Assembly (NCBI GenBank): GCA_018064605.1
Contig: JAGHUX010000005.1
Coordinates: 124,001-188,000 of the forward strand
Direction of reading: 5' to 3'
DNA: 64,000 nt
Source of the DNA: Candidatus Limimorpha caballi
GTDB taxonomy: Bacteria; Bacteroidota; Bacteroidia; Bacteroidales; F082
The notes under the pieces were generated by a model, which worked only from the letters and a program-made list of their open reading frames with translations, did not search any database and had not been told where the DNA came from. Made by a program: the position numbers and the translations under genes. Of the stretch, positions 44,443 to 53,233 are shown piece by piece. The first letter of the stretch is position 1. Every line of letters starts with the position of its first letter.

Positions 44443-47400
44443 TCATATTTTCGAGCCAAGCAACTCCAACATTTCCTCTTTGGTCAGTTTGTGTGACATG
44501 TCGCTTCCGTCGAGCAGGGCATCGGCGAGCGACTTCTTCGTCTGATGAAGCCTGATGATCTTCTCTTCGATGGTGTTTTTTGAGATGAGTCGATACACGG
44601 TCACCGGACGTGTCTGCCCTATCCTGTAGGCTCGGTCGGAAGCCTGGTCTTCGACAGCCGGATTCCACCACGGGTCGAGATGGATGATGTAGTCGGCGGC
44701 GGTGAGGTTCAGGCCGAGACCGCCGGCCTTCATGCTTATCAAAAACAACGGTATGTCTTCGCTTTTCTGGAATGCCTTGACCAATCTCTCACGTTCCTTG
44801 ACAGGTGTCGAGCCGTCAAGATAAAGATATTTGATGTTTTCTTCTTCCAATCGTTTAATTATCAAAGCTAAATGCGATGTAAACTGACTGAACACCAATG
44901 CACGGTGGTTGTTGGTGCACAACTCGTTCACAAGCTCCATGAACGTCTCTGTCTTCGATGAGGCCAGATTCAGTTTTTCATCAATCAGTTTCACGTTGCA
45001 GGCCGCCTGACGGAGACGGGTGATTTCGGCCAGAGTCTGAATGCCGGCGTTGTCGCTCTCTTTAACTTTTTCGACCGCGATGCGACGCATGTTCTCGTAA
45101 AACGCCGCCTCTTCTTCAGTCAGATTAACGTCAAGCACAATCTCCGTCTTTTCCGGCAACTCATCAAGGACATCGTTTTTCGTGCGACGGAGCATGAAAG
45201 GCAACAGTCTGTTTTTCAATTGTTTCTGCCGTTGCTTGTCTTCATTTTTTATAATCGGCGTGATGTAGTTGTCGGTGAAATGGCCGAATGTGCCGAGCAG
45301 TCCGGGGTTGATGAACTGGAAGAGGTTCCATATTTCGCCGAGATGGTTCTGCAACGGTGTCCCGGTAAGGATGACCTTGAAATCGCCTTTCAGGTTCATC
45401 GCCGCTTTCGACATTTTGGTCTCCTTGTTCTTGATGGTATGCGCCTCGTCGAGGACAATCACATTCCATTGTTTTTCAGCGAGTCTCTCCGCTTCTGTTA
45501 TCAAGATTCCGTATGTGACAAGCACGATGTCATGGTCAGTGGCGTCAGAGATTTTGTCGTCGCGCTGCCTGTCGGCGTTATGTATCAGCAGAGGTGACAA
45601 CGACGGTGCGAACCGCTCCAATTCGTTGCGCCAGTTAAGCAGCACCGAAGCCGGGCAGACGACCAATGAAGGTCCTTGGTCTGCTTTTTTGAGCATCACA
45701 GCAATAGCCTGCAGCGTCTTGCCGAGTCCCATGTCATCGGCGAGGCACGCACCCGCGCCCCATGAGTTGAGACGCATCATCCATTTGTATCCATCTTCCT
45801 GATAATCACGTAATTCAGCCTTCAGACCTTTAGGGATGTCAAACGTCTGCTTGTCGGCGTCCTTTATTTTTTTCACAATGTTTCTGTAAAATTTGTCGGT
45901 CTGCATCTCCGTGCCGTTCTCCTCGAAGCCTTCCATGGCAAACGCCTCAAAAGCAGAGAGTTTCACTTTTTTGCGCTCGATGTTCGCCATGGAAGCGAAG
46001 ACGTCGAGCTGTTTCTTCAGCTGCTCGCTCAACATGAGGAACGTCTTGTCGTCAAGTTTGATGAAACGGTCTTTTGATTCGCGCACCTTTTCGATAAGCT
46101 CCGACATCTTCAGAATGATGTCCTCCCCTACTTTCAGTTCCCCTTCAACGTCAAGCCATTGGTTATCAGACTTGACACTTATCGACAGATTCCTGAAATC
46201 AGCGCTTCCGGCCAATTTGAAGTCGTAACCTTCCGGCCATTCAGTCCTTATGACATCCTGATTTTTCTGGAGAAGCTCCAGAAGCAGAAGCGAGTTGACC
46301 AAACCGGTCGTCTCTATTGAATTTGTGTAATCCAAGTATAGGTTTTGTTGGAGCATTTTTTTGATGTCATTGAAATTCTTTTTTTCAACATCAAGACTTC
46401 TCACAGCCTGAACCTGTTCGCCGTCAACCATTCCGAGGACAGCCGCCGCGCCTCTTCCCGGTTCGCAATAAGGCGGAGCCGTCACCAAGGGCTTCACGAA
46501 GAGTTTCAATGTCAAGCCGTCTTCAACCGGACGTAAAACACCGGTAATCAACGTGTCAGCATCAATCTTTCTGATGTTTTCATTTGTCTGCACCAAGTCG
46601 GACTGCAAGGTTATCTTGCAATTTTCGTTGATTTCGCCGAGTATCTTCGACAATTTGTCTTCCTGTTCAGAAGGGAAAACGACCTTGTCCTTCAATATTC
46701 CGAATATCTCCAACTGATTGCTGTCAAACGATATAACCTTGATGGTGCTGTAATTGTCTTCAAATTTCAAAATGACACCGTCCTCGGCCTTTGAAATGTT
46801 AATATCCGTATGTATTGCAATACCATCCTTGGTCTTTTTCGCAATGATTGAAGGCTCTGATTTTTCAACTCTCACGGGAGTGGTGATGCCGTCTTTGAGA
46901 AGCCTGAAAACCTTGTCGGAACCAATCAATTCGACGAAAGCGTTGTTATGAAACGGCGATTCATCGTAACTGTAATAGTTGCGCAGATGTCCCAACACCT
47001 TACGGTCAACATCGTCAAGATCTTTAAAATCACGTTTAATGTCGTATGGATCAACGAAATACGCCTTGCCCCATCTGCCCGATTTCAACCATTTCTGTTT
47101 GTAAAAAAACAACTTGAAAGAGTTTGTCACGCCATAGATTATCCTCTGTCCGCTTACAGCGATGCCCGCAGGCCTTGCGTGTGAACTTTCTACTGCGGCT
47201 TCCATCTTGCGCATTATGACCTCCCATTCATGCCGTTGCGAAAGACATGTCACAATGGGTCTTAATCCTTGATTATCAATCGCTTCATCATTTTCAGATT
47301 TCACTTCCTCAAAACATCCCGACATCTCAAACCTGATAAATGCCATATACGGGTCACGACGGATAGTGTCGAACAATGTTTCAGGAATATCTATCAAGTC

Positions 47401-48495
47401 AGTTTCTCCCAACTGTTTTAAAATAGTGAAACTCAACAATTTGGAGCATCGGCTGATAGATTCTGAATTGACAATCGACTTGTATTCCCGAATGTGATTT
47501 CTAACGGAACCGTCCTGAATGAGGTCGGCCACTATCTTTGCAGGCAGCGATTCCGGCAGACATCTCTCAATATTAGACCTGAGCCTTTCAACTTTTTTCA
47601 GACTATTTGGATTATTAGCCTGATATAATGCAATAGTGTAGTATGTAATTGCGAAACAATTCATTATTCCGCTTGAAATTCCCCTGAATGCCTTTGCGTA
47701 ATATTTCAAAGCGGCTTCAATGTCACCGTGATACTGACGTCTGAGTGCGAGGGCGACAAGATGATTCGCCGATTTGTCATTTTCATATTCTATTGAATCA
47801 TCCAGCTTAAACGCCAACACGTTTTCAAACAGCTCCACAGCCATGCGGTATCTGTCACAAACCTCTTGTATAAGATATTGATTTTCAACAAATATCGTTT
47901 TATAAGCCGCGATACTCGGCCTGTTGTCTTCATTGAAGTAAAGACCCATAAACTTGAGATACAAGACATCGTGACTGTTTTGGGCAAGCCTGCTTAAAAA
48001 ACCGAAATACCTCTCATCATAAAACATCGCCTTGACATACTCATCACATTGGGGGTTTTCAGCAAGTCTGTACAAATACGTAATTTTGCCGTTGAAATAA
48101 CTGAAAATCGCATCACGAAGGTCGGACAAGCCATAAATCGAAAAATATTGCAAGTTCTCGTATCTGCTGACTTTTTTCAGCCTTTGGGCATCTTTGGAAA
48201 TGTCATAAAGCCTGTCAAGCTGCGCTGACACGGGCAAAAAAAAGACATTTGTCTCGTCCCTGCCGTTGTAAATTTTCCTTTTCGACATGAGGTGATTGTT
48301 CTCAATACAATAATCGACATGCTTGTCAACTACGACCTTCTTATATGAATAGTTTATGTACCTGATGTTACTTGCGATAGAACTTTTCGACTGCGGGGTC
48401 ATCATGTACGCCAAAAAATCCAAAATATCACTTACTAAGTTGTAATCCAACGAGTTATCAATGTATTTCTCGTCATCAAAAAGTTTTGTTTCCAT
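44443..48495 (-). CDS. Large SNF2-family DNA helicase/ATPase
   Basis: 1350 residues. The C-terminal 500 are a SNF2 motor: motif I DDMGLGKT near residue 920, DEAH near 1016, LTGTPLQNHLGEIWNLF, then the helicase-C half (LVFSQFTSHLALIIK, GSTPVKERERLVKAF, DPWWNPAVEDQASDRAYRIGQ). The first 850 residues are long, helical in part and low in recognisable motifs; they may include the bacterial SNF2 N-terminal regions but I cannot name a domain with certainty. Bacterial SNF2 proteins remodel protein-DNA complexes such as RNA polymerase. Its -7 element lies in the LanC-like remnant upstream. Confidence 0.92.
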   Translation of the reverse strand: METKLFDDEKYIDNSLDYNLVSDILDFLAYMMTPQSKSSIASNIRYINYSYKKVVVDKHVDYCIENNHLMSKRKIYNGRDETNVFFLPVSAQLDRLYDISKDAQRLKKVSRYENLQYFSIYGLSDLRDAIFSYFNGKITYLYRLAENPQCDEYVKAMFYDERYFGFLSRLAQNSHDVLYLKFMGLYFNEDNRPSIAAYKTIFVENQYLIQEVCDRYRMAVELFENVLAFKLDDSIEYENDKSANHLVALALRRQYHGDIEAALKYYAKAFRGISSGIMNCFAITYYTIALYQANNPNSLKKVERLRSNIERCLPESLPAKIVADLIQDGSVRNHIREYKSIVNSESISRCSKLLSFTILKQLGETDLIDIPETLFDTIRRDPYMAFIRFEMSGCFEEVKSENDEAIDNQGLRPIVTCLSQRHEWEVIMRKMEAAVESSHARPAGIAVSGQRIIYGVTNSFKLFFYKQKWLKSGRWGKAYFVDPYDIKRDFKDLDDVDRKVLGHLRNYYSYDESPFHNNAFVELIGSDKVFRLLKDGITTPVRVEKSEPSIIAKKTKDGIAIHTDINISKAEDGVILKFEDNYSTIKVISFDSNQLEIFGILKDKVVFPSEQEDKLSKILGEINENCKITLQSDLVQTNENIRKIDADTLITGVLRPVEDGLTLKLFVKPLVTAPPYCEPGRGAAAVLGMVDGEQVQAVRSLDVEKKNFNDIKKMLQQNLYLDYTNSIETTGLVNSLLLLELLQKNQDVIRTEWPEGYDFKLAGSADFRNLSISVKSDNQWLDVEGELKVGEDIILKMSELIEKVRESKDRFIKLDDKTFLMLSEQLKKQLDVFASMANIERKKVKLSAFEAFAMEGFEENGTEMQTDKFYRNIVKKIKDADKQTFDIPKGLKAELRDYQEDGYKWMMRLNSWGAGACLADDMGLGKTLQAIAVMLKKADQGPSLVVCPASVLLNWRNELERFAPSLSPLLIHNADRQRDDKISDATDHDIVLVTYGILITEAERLAEKQWNVIVLDEAHTIKNKETKMSKAAMNLKGDFKVILTGTPLQNHLGEIWNLFQFINPGLLGTFGHFTDNYITPIIKNEDKQRQKQLKNRLLPFMLRRTKNDVLDELPEKTEIVLDVNLTEEEAAFYENMRRIAVEKVKESDNAGIQTLAEITRLRQAACNVKLIDEKLNLASSKTETFMELVNELCTNNHRALVFSQFTSHLALIIKRLEEENIKYLYLDGSTPVKERERLVKAFQKSEDIPLFLISMKAGGLGLNLTAADYIIHLDPWWNPAVEDQASDRAYRIGQTRPVTVYRLISKNTIEEKIIRLHQTKKSLADALLDGSDMSHKLTKEEMLELLGSKI

Positions 48496-48827
48496 CTCGA
48501 AAATATTTTTGCAAACTTACGAAAAACCGGTGAATTTCGCATAAGTTCGCAAAGAATTTCACGGACGGCGGAAAGTTTCTTTAAAAAACAGCCCGATTCC
48601 GCCACATCTGTCCAAAATGACGGATTATCACAGTGTTCACCATAAAATTCAAATTCTTTTTCGATGAGATCTATAGCTTTGTTATAGTAAATTTCATTTT
48701 TGGTATATTGATAGTATTGCAATAGAAATAGAGCAACGCCACGACATCCCTCAAAGCCATATTTAACTGGTTGGTAAGATGCCAAAGTATTGGCAATTTC
48801 TTGTATTTTATTTTCAATAATTATCAT
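48435..48827 (-). pseudogene. LanC-like fragment overlapping the helicase start
   Basis: An open frame of 130 codons from the ATG at 48827. The first 85 or so resemble the N-terminus of lanthionine-synthetase C-like proteins (EIANTLASYQPVKYGFEG, then GVALFLLQYYQYTKNEIYY and AIDLIEKEFEF). The catalytic zinc residues of LanC lie much further on and are absent. The frame ends 61 nt inside the helicase gene. Its start overlaps the stop of the upstream propeller gene (ATGA), so it is translated. I read it as a truncated remnant; a short real protein cannot be excluded. Confidence 0.45.
48512..48519 (-). promoter_or_regulatory. -7 element for the SNF2 helicase
   Basis: TAAGTTTG on the minus strand, 16 bp before the helicase start, inside the LanC-like frame. 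No clear TTG partner. Confidence 0.4.
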
Positions 48828-50128
48828 TTTAAAGTCACTTTGTATAAACTTCTGCAATCTTGTCCGTAAGTTTGACGGACATCAATGAATTGATAATAAA
48901 CAACGCCATCATAAACTTGAATGTTTGTCGGAAAAACGTGAGCATCAAGTATATAGGCACCAATCACATTGCCATTTTTCAGGTCAAGTTTTTTTAATGT
49001 CACAATACCGTCTTCCAAAAACTGTGCATAGCATTCCTGCCTCGATGTGTCGAAAATGATGTTGTTGCACCATTTTTTTTCGATGCTGTTACGAAAACCT
49101 CTATGAAATACAATTTCAATTCTGTCTTCATAATCCCCGACTTTGTTATATTTATAGATGGCGTTTTTGTTAAAATCAAAGATAAAGACGTGATTTTCAA
49201 TGTTAAATACTGGTGCGTAAATTTCTTTTAACATAAGGCGTTTAAGCATGTTCTCCTCGATTTCCGCTCGGTGTTCTGGTCGTTCAATCGGGCTGTAAAA
49301 GAGTTCCAAGTCGGAATTCAGAATACGTTGTAGTCTTACATTGTCTCTGTTCCAATTTTTCGCCATTTCTTTGGCCTCGCTATAAACATCGCAAAGAAAC
49401 TCGCTTTTCTTATTGTTAAGATTTACTTTAAAAAACGCAATCTCCTGTCCGTCGTAAAACGATTTCTTTGTCACGAGAATGCTGTCTGTCAGTGTGGCAA
49501 TCGGCGCGAAGGTTTCATTGTATTTCCCCAAAGTCGCACCGTACAAAAGATGCATTGTTTGTCTGTCGGAATACACTTGATAAGTTGAGTCAGGACCAAT
49601 CAGATGGATGTTCCCGAAGACATCTCGTGTGATGTGCTCGTATTTGGTGCTTATTTCCCTTTTTGACAACGTGTCTTGTTCAAATCCGAGATGTAACAGA
49701 TGCGAATTTCTTCCAGTGGTGGTAATGGCAAAGATTCCTTCTTCGCCGACGGTGTAATCAACAATCCAAACGTCTTTGTTGCTATATGCAAGATGAGGGG
49801 CGTTTTCAACAATTTCAACTTCAGGTAACATGTTCTTCTTTTCATTCATGATGATGAGCATATTGCTCTTGTCGGAAACGCTTACCCTTAACGTTTCGAA
49901 ACTGATATGCGAAAATGCCACAAAATCACCATAATTTACAGATATTGTGGCAGTTCCGTAACTGTCGGTAATACCAATGACTTTTTGTTTTGAGTTGTAT
50001 ATGGCTACGTCTTTTATTGCCTTTCCAGTTGAATCAGCCACCATTACACTGACATTCAACACGTTGCTATTTTGCGAAAACACACTGCAAGTTAGCAAGA
50101 CAAACCATAAAGAAAGGACATGCCTCAT
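48824..50128 (-). CDS. Exported protein: carboxypeptidase-regulatory-like domain plus probable beta-propeller
   Basis: 434 residues: signal peptide (about 1-18, ending CSVFSQ), a CarboxypepD_reg-like Ig fold (about 24-95; VMVADSTGKAIKDVAIYN, IGITDSYGTATISVNYGDFVAFSHISFETL) and then about 320 residues with regularly spaced strands (IFAITTTGRNSHLLHL, GNIHLIGPDSTYQVY, FDFNKNAIYKYNKVGD) that look like a six-bladed beta-propeller. I do not recognise a specific function. It is translationally coupled to the LanC-like fragment. Proteins like this often neighbour peptide-maturation genes in Bacteroidota. Confidence 0.7.
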   Translation of the reverse strand: MRHVLSLWFVLLTCSVFSQNSNVLNVSVMVADSTGKAIKDVAIYNSKQKVIGITDSYGTATISVNYGDFVAFSHISFETLRVSVSDKSNMLIIMNEKKNMLPEVEIVENAPHLAYSNKDVWIVDYTVGEEGIFAITTTGRNSHLLHLGFEQDTLSKREISTKYEHITRDVFGNIHLIGPDSTYQVYSDRQTMHLLYGATLGKYNETFAPIATLTDSILVTKKSFYDGQEIAFFKVNLNNKKSEFLCDVYSEAKEMAKNWNRDNVRLQRILNSDLELFYSPIERPEHRAEIEENMLKRLMLKEIYAPVFNIENHVFIFDFNKNAIYKYNKVGDYEDRIEIVFHRGFRNSIEKKWCNNIIFDTSRQECYAQFLEDGIVTLKKLDLKNGNVIGAYILDAHVFPTNIQVYDGVVYYQFIDVRQTYGQDCRSLYKVTLK

Positions 50129-50242
50129 AATTAAAAAATTTGTTTACGCCACTCATAACGTTGGCTCTTTTAAATTATTTCAGTTTGCTGTTGCGAAGGT
50201 ATTTATTTTAAATCAACAATTTACATCCTTGTCATTATTTCT

Positions 50243-50275
50243 TGTGAGCGTGTAAGTTCATGCCTGTGAGCGTGT
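50243..50275. repeat. 11-bp direct repeat TGTGAGCGTGT
   Basis: Copies at 50243-50253 and 50265-50275, 22 bp apart, in the 228-bp space between the propeller gene and the second AAA/DUF4143 gene. Nothing else recognisable lies in that space. Confidence 0.6.
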
Positions 50276-50356
50276 CTTATTCATTGGCGGCGAGCACTCC
50301 GCTTCATAACTGATTTAGTTTCAAGCTGTTAATTTGGTCAAACTCACGTTATATTA

Positions 50357-51661
50357 TCAATGTGGCTTTTCACTGAAAAACTCCGCACTCCATTCATACA
50401 CCGGCCTTATTTGAATTTGAACGCCGTCTTCGTCTATATCATCATATTCATGGTCGGTAAGAAGCAAAAGATTGTCGCATCGTGTCTGCTTATGGGCAAG
50501 AAGCAAACCGTTGATTTCCCGTTTGCGAGTCTTTACCGCTGAAATATCGTATGAAACCTGAATACATTGCAGCACTTTGTTCCCGTCGCAGACAATGAAG
50601 TCGCATTCCCCCGAGCGTTCACTAAGATAATAAACATCCCATCCTTCATTTTTGCTTTTTCTAACGAGATGGTTCAACACGTTGGTTTCAAGCCTCCAGC
50701 CAAGATTTTCTCCAGCAAACGCATTCTCCCTGTGGTTCATGAAAGCCACATCAACTGCATATACCTTCTCTTGGGTCGTGCGCTGCTTGCTCTTTTGAGA
50801 ATATTTCTCGATCCCGACAAGGATGTATGCTTCCTTGAGATATTTGAGATAGTTACGCACGGTGTGCGGCGACTTGAAATTAAATGTCTCCGCAAGGTCG
50901 GATGCCGAAACGACATACGGAGATACGTTCAGCAGATGATGAGACATGTTCTCGAACCGGGCAGGAAATGCTATATGGTAACGCTGCTCAATATCACGTT
51001 TTAAAATATTATCTATCAAGTCGGTAATATACTTTTTGTCGTTTTTTACTTTCATCAATTCAGGGAAGCCGCCTTTGAGAAGATATTCGTCAAATGCCTT
51101 TCTCAGATTGGCTATATCCTTTGTGGTTCGTGAATGATAATCGACAGATTTAATTGTGCAATACTCTGCAAACGAGAATGGGTAAAGTGCTATTTCACTG
51201 CTACGGCCCGTGAGATGTGTCGCCAAATCGCTACTCAAAAGCTTCGCATTGCTGCCGGTCAACACCACGTGCATGTTAATCCGAAGGAGCCTGTTTACGA
51301 ACAATGGCCAACCATCAACATTCTGAATTTCATCAAGAAAGATATAGTTGAATTCTCCATAAATTTTATACAATACTTCAAGCACGTCGTTCAGTTGATT
51401 GGTTCCAAGTCCGGCGAGACGCTCATCGTCAAAATCTGCGTATGCGAACTTGACGCCAGAGGCGGCGAGTGCCTGAAAACAGAGTGTTGATTTGCCACTT
51501 CGACGCACGCCGATGACCACTTGTGCCTGTGGACTTTCCAAATCCACGAGGCTTTCCTCACTGCGATAACATAAATGTTTGTTGCTCCAGCTGTCTTTCT
51601 CCGATTTTTGATCGTTGAATATTACTTCAAGCGTCCTTTTGTCTATAGTTATTTCATTCAT
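50357..51661 (-). CDS. AAA ATPase with DUF4143 domain (second copy)
   Basis: 434 residues. AAA_14 domain with Walker A GVRRSGKST near residue 53, FLDEIQNVDGW Walker B, LTGSNAKLLSSDLATHLTGR and the YPFSFAEYC motif that is typical of the group. DUF4143 covers about 215-390, with the nuclease-like ECDFIVCDGNKVLQCIQVSYD at its end. Only distantly similar to the copy at 42.2 kb. It is transcribed from a promoter preceded by three 32-bp-spaced repeats. Confidence 0.93.
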   Translation of the reverse strand: MNEITIDKRTLEVIFNDQKSEKDSWSNKHLCYRSEESLVDLESPQAQVVIGVRRSGKSTLCFQALAASGVKFAYADFDDERLAGLGTNQLNDVLEVLYKIYGEFNYIFLDEIQNVDGWPLFVNRLLRINMHVVLTGSNAKLLSSDLATHLTGRSSEIALYPFSFAEYCTIKSVDYHSRTTKDIANLRKAFDEYLLKGGFPELMKVKNDKKYITDLIDNILKRDIEQRYHIAFPARFENMSHHLLNVSPYVVSASDLAETFNFKSPHTVRNYLKYLKEAYILVGIEKYSQKSKQRTTQEKVYAVDVAFMNHRENAFAGENLGWRLETNVLNHLVRKSKNEGWDVYYLSERSGECDFIVCDGNKVLQCIQVSYDISAVKTRKREINGLLLAHKQTRCDNLLLLTDHEYDDIDEDGVQIQIRPVYEWSAEFFSEKPH

Positions 51662-51715
51662 TTATATTTAGTTACATTGTATTTTATATTCTGTTTCCGT
51701 AATGATTTCCGAGCG

Positions 51716-51723
51716 CAAAAATA
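51716..51723 (-). promoter_or_regulatory. -7 element for the second AAA/DUF4143 gene
   Basis: TATTTTTG on the minus strand, 54 bp before the start codon. The -33 zone (about 51744) falls inside the nearest copy of the direct repeats. Confidence 0.6.
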
Positions 51724-51739
51724 CAAAAAATAACTATAT

Positions 51740-51820
51740 TAATACCTTATTTTACAAATTTTAGTTTTTTACAACGCCTTATTTTACAAAAAACCACTAT
51801 TCACAACGCCTTATTTTACA
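51740..51820 (-). repeat. Three direct repeats with 32-bp spacing upstream of the second AAA/DUF4143 gene
   Basis: The core CCTTATTTTAC (plus strand) begins at 51745, 51777 and 51809. The two outer copies are longer, CAACGCCTTATTTTACA; the copy nearest the gene reads AATACC in place of AACGCC. 32 bp is three helical turns, so a protein could bind all three on one face. Confidence 0.88.
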
Positions 51821-51872
51821 TGCTTTCGCGAAGTATTTGTACTACGCGCCCAACTTTCTTCGTTTCATTCAT
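51816..51872 (-). CDS. Possible 18-residue peptide
   Basis: MNETKKVGRVVQILRESM, stop inside the outermost repeat. A -7-like TATCTTTG lies at 51890-51897, 17 bp upstream. It could be the N-terminal stub of a lost gene interrupted by the repeats rather than a functional peptide; coding potential cannot be judged at this length. Confidence 0.25.
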   Translation of the reverse strand: MNETKKVGRVVQILRESM

Positions 51873-51936
51873 CTTTCTTGAATTTTCTGCAAAGATAATC
51901 ACTATAGGCTCTGGTCTGAATTTTTGTAGCATTATA

Positions 51937-52059
51937 TTAACCGCACTTTCCGCTGCCAGAAACGCCCATAAACACCACAATCTTGTTCTTAGGTATTTCT
52001 ATCGAAATATCCTTCAAGTTGTTTTGTTTCAGTCCTTTAATTGCAATTTTTTCATTCAT
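51937..52059 (-). pseudogene. N-terminal stub of a UvrA-like ABC protein
   Basis: 40 codons, [19 protein letters not shown], continuing to [13 protein letters not shown] and then TAA. It matches the start of UvrA-type ABC ATPases, where the P-loop GVSGSGKS normally continues SSLVFDT; here it breaks off at the lysine. The rest of the gene (usually more than 700 residues) is missing. It starts 4 nt after the Fic pseudogene. Confidence 0.6.
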
Positions 52060-52063
52060 TTTA

Positions 52064-52560
52064 CTACATCTTCAATCCCTCAAGCAACTCTTCGTTGAAG
52101 TACCTGAGCCACGCTTGGTACACGTCTTGTGTCGACTGCATGGTGCCTACCAGAAATCCCGGTGTCTGCCCGAACTCGGAGAGTCCGCGATAGTAGTACA
52201 TCTTATGGTCATTGTCGATGACGAACGGCATGATGCTGTGCCTAAGGCATTCACGGAAAAGGATAAGCCGGCCGACACGTCCGTTGCCGTCCTGGAATGG
52301 ATGGATGCTCTCGAAACGCCAATGGTATTCGGCAAGGGTGAGGATGGTGACATCGCTGACAGAACAGTACCATTCCTGGAGCGAATGCATCTCGCGTGCC
52401 ACATCGGCAGGTTTGGCTGTCTCACGCCCCCCACCTCGTTGGCAAGCTGCTTATAATCGCCCACATTGAAATACGGTTTCTGGGCATCGGCAGTACCGGT
52501 TTTCAGGATGCGGTGAAATTCCTTTTTTTACTTTTCGTTGATTTCCGGACAAGACAGCGA
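52064..52560 (-). pseudogene. Fic-family protein, disrupted
   Basis: The 112-residue frame from 52402 holds the intact Fic motif HPFQDGNGRVGR. The preceding part lies in another frame: KEFHRILKTGTADAQ, then YFNVGDYKQLANEVGG. The two join if one G is added to the G6 tract at 52427-52432, giving VGGRETAKPADVAREMHS. Further upstream the same frame has an in-frame TAA (52528-52530) between PEINEK and KKEFHRIL. Fic proteins transfer AMP to target proteins. Two separate lesions argue for a dead gene, although a sequencing error in the G run could explain one of them. Confidence 0.7.
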
Positions 52561-52672
52561 ACATGCCTCAACGGTTTTGCCCGAAAATCGGTTTTGCAAA
52601 ATTACAAAATCTATCGATACCTCCGGGATAAATTGCCGGTTTTTTCTCTTCTTCTAATCTCTTATTTCATTC

Positions 52673-53233
52673 TTAATGATAGTATTTCTCAATTCCTCCG
52701 TAACCCTGTATGATTTTGTTTTCTTTTGTTTTCTGGATAAAATTTTCCAGTCGTTTGCGAAATTCCTCCGGACGTTGGCGGGCAGCATCAATATAGGCAA
52801 CCCGGATGCGCCGGTAAGGCTCCGAAAAGTTGCCGTAATTTTTCCATGTTTCCTCGTCTTTCCTGATTTCCGCAAGAATATCCTCCGGAAAAAGGAATGG
52901 CTCGCTGATGATTGGCAGCACAGAAGGTCTGACTTTCGGATGAATCATGTTGTGTGCGTCAAGCCAGATCAGCCGCTCGATGTTGGGGCGTGAATACGTG
53001 CTTTTCGGATTGCGCGGCGTGATGCGCTGCGCCCGATGGGTCGGGTCGATGTGCTTGATGGTACTGTCAATCCAACCGAAACAAAGTGCTTCCTCCACCA
53101 TATCGTTATAGGAGATGCTCCCCTCTTCCGCCGCCTTCGTGGGGAAGACAAACCAGATTTCTTTCTCCGTCTCGAAATGCTCGCCGAGCCATTTGCGCCA
53201 TTCAGCGCGGTCGTTTGTGTAGAATGTGTTCAT
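52673..53233 (-). CDS. YdeI/OmpD-associated family protein
   Basis: 186 residues. Family motifs: FPTKAAEEGSISYNDMVEEALCFGWIDS with the conserved Cys-Phe-Gly-Trp, RITPRNPKSTYSRPNIERL and the C-terminal basic helix RQRPEEFRKRLENFIQKTK. Family members have been linked to protection against antimicrobial compounds, but the mechanism is not clear. It overlaps the upstream GNAT gene by 4 nt. Confidence 0.9.
   Translation of the reverse strand: MNTFYTNDRAEWRKWLGEHFETEKEIWFVFPTKAAEEGSISYNDMVEEALCFGWIDSTIKHIDPTHRAQRITPRNPKSTYSRPNIERLIWLDAHNMIHPKVRPSVLPIISEPFLFPEDILAEIRKDEETWKNYGNFSEPYRRIRVAYIDAARQRPEEFRKRLENFIQKTKENKIIQGYGGIEKYYH

Noticed and set aside
51740..51820. CRISPR-like spacing of three repeats
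   Set aside because: The core is about 17 bp, only three copies exist, the gaps are 15 bp and AT-rich, and there are no cas genes.
51820..52098. 92-codon plus-strand frame
   Set aside because: It crosses the UvrA-like stub antisense and has no family features.
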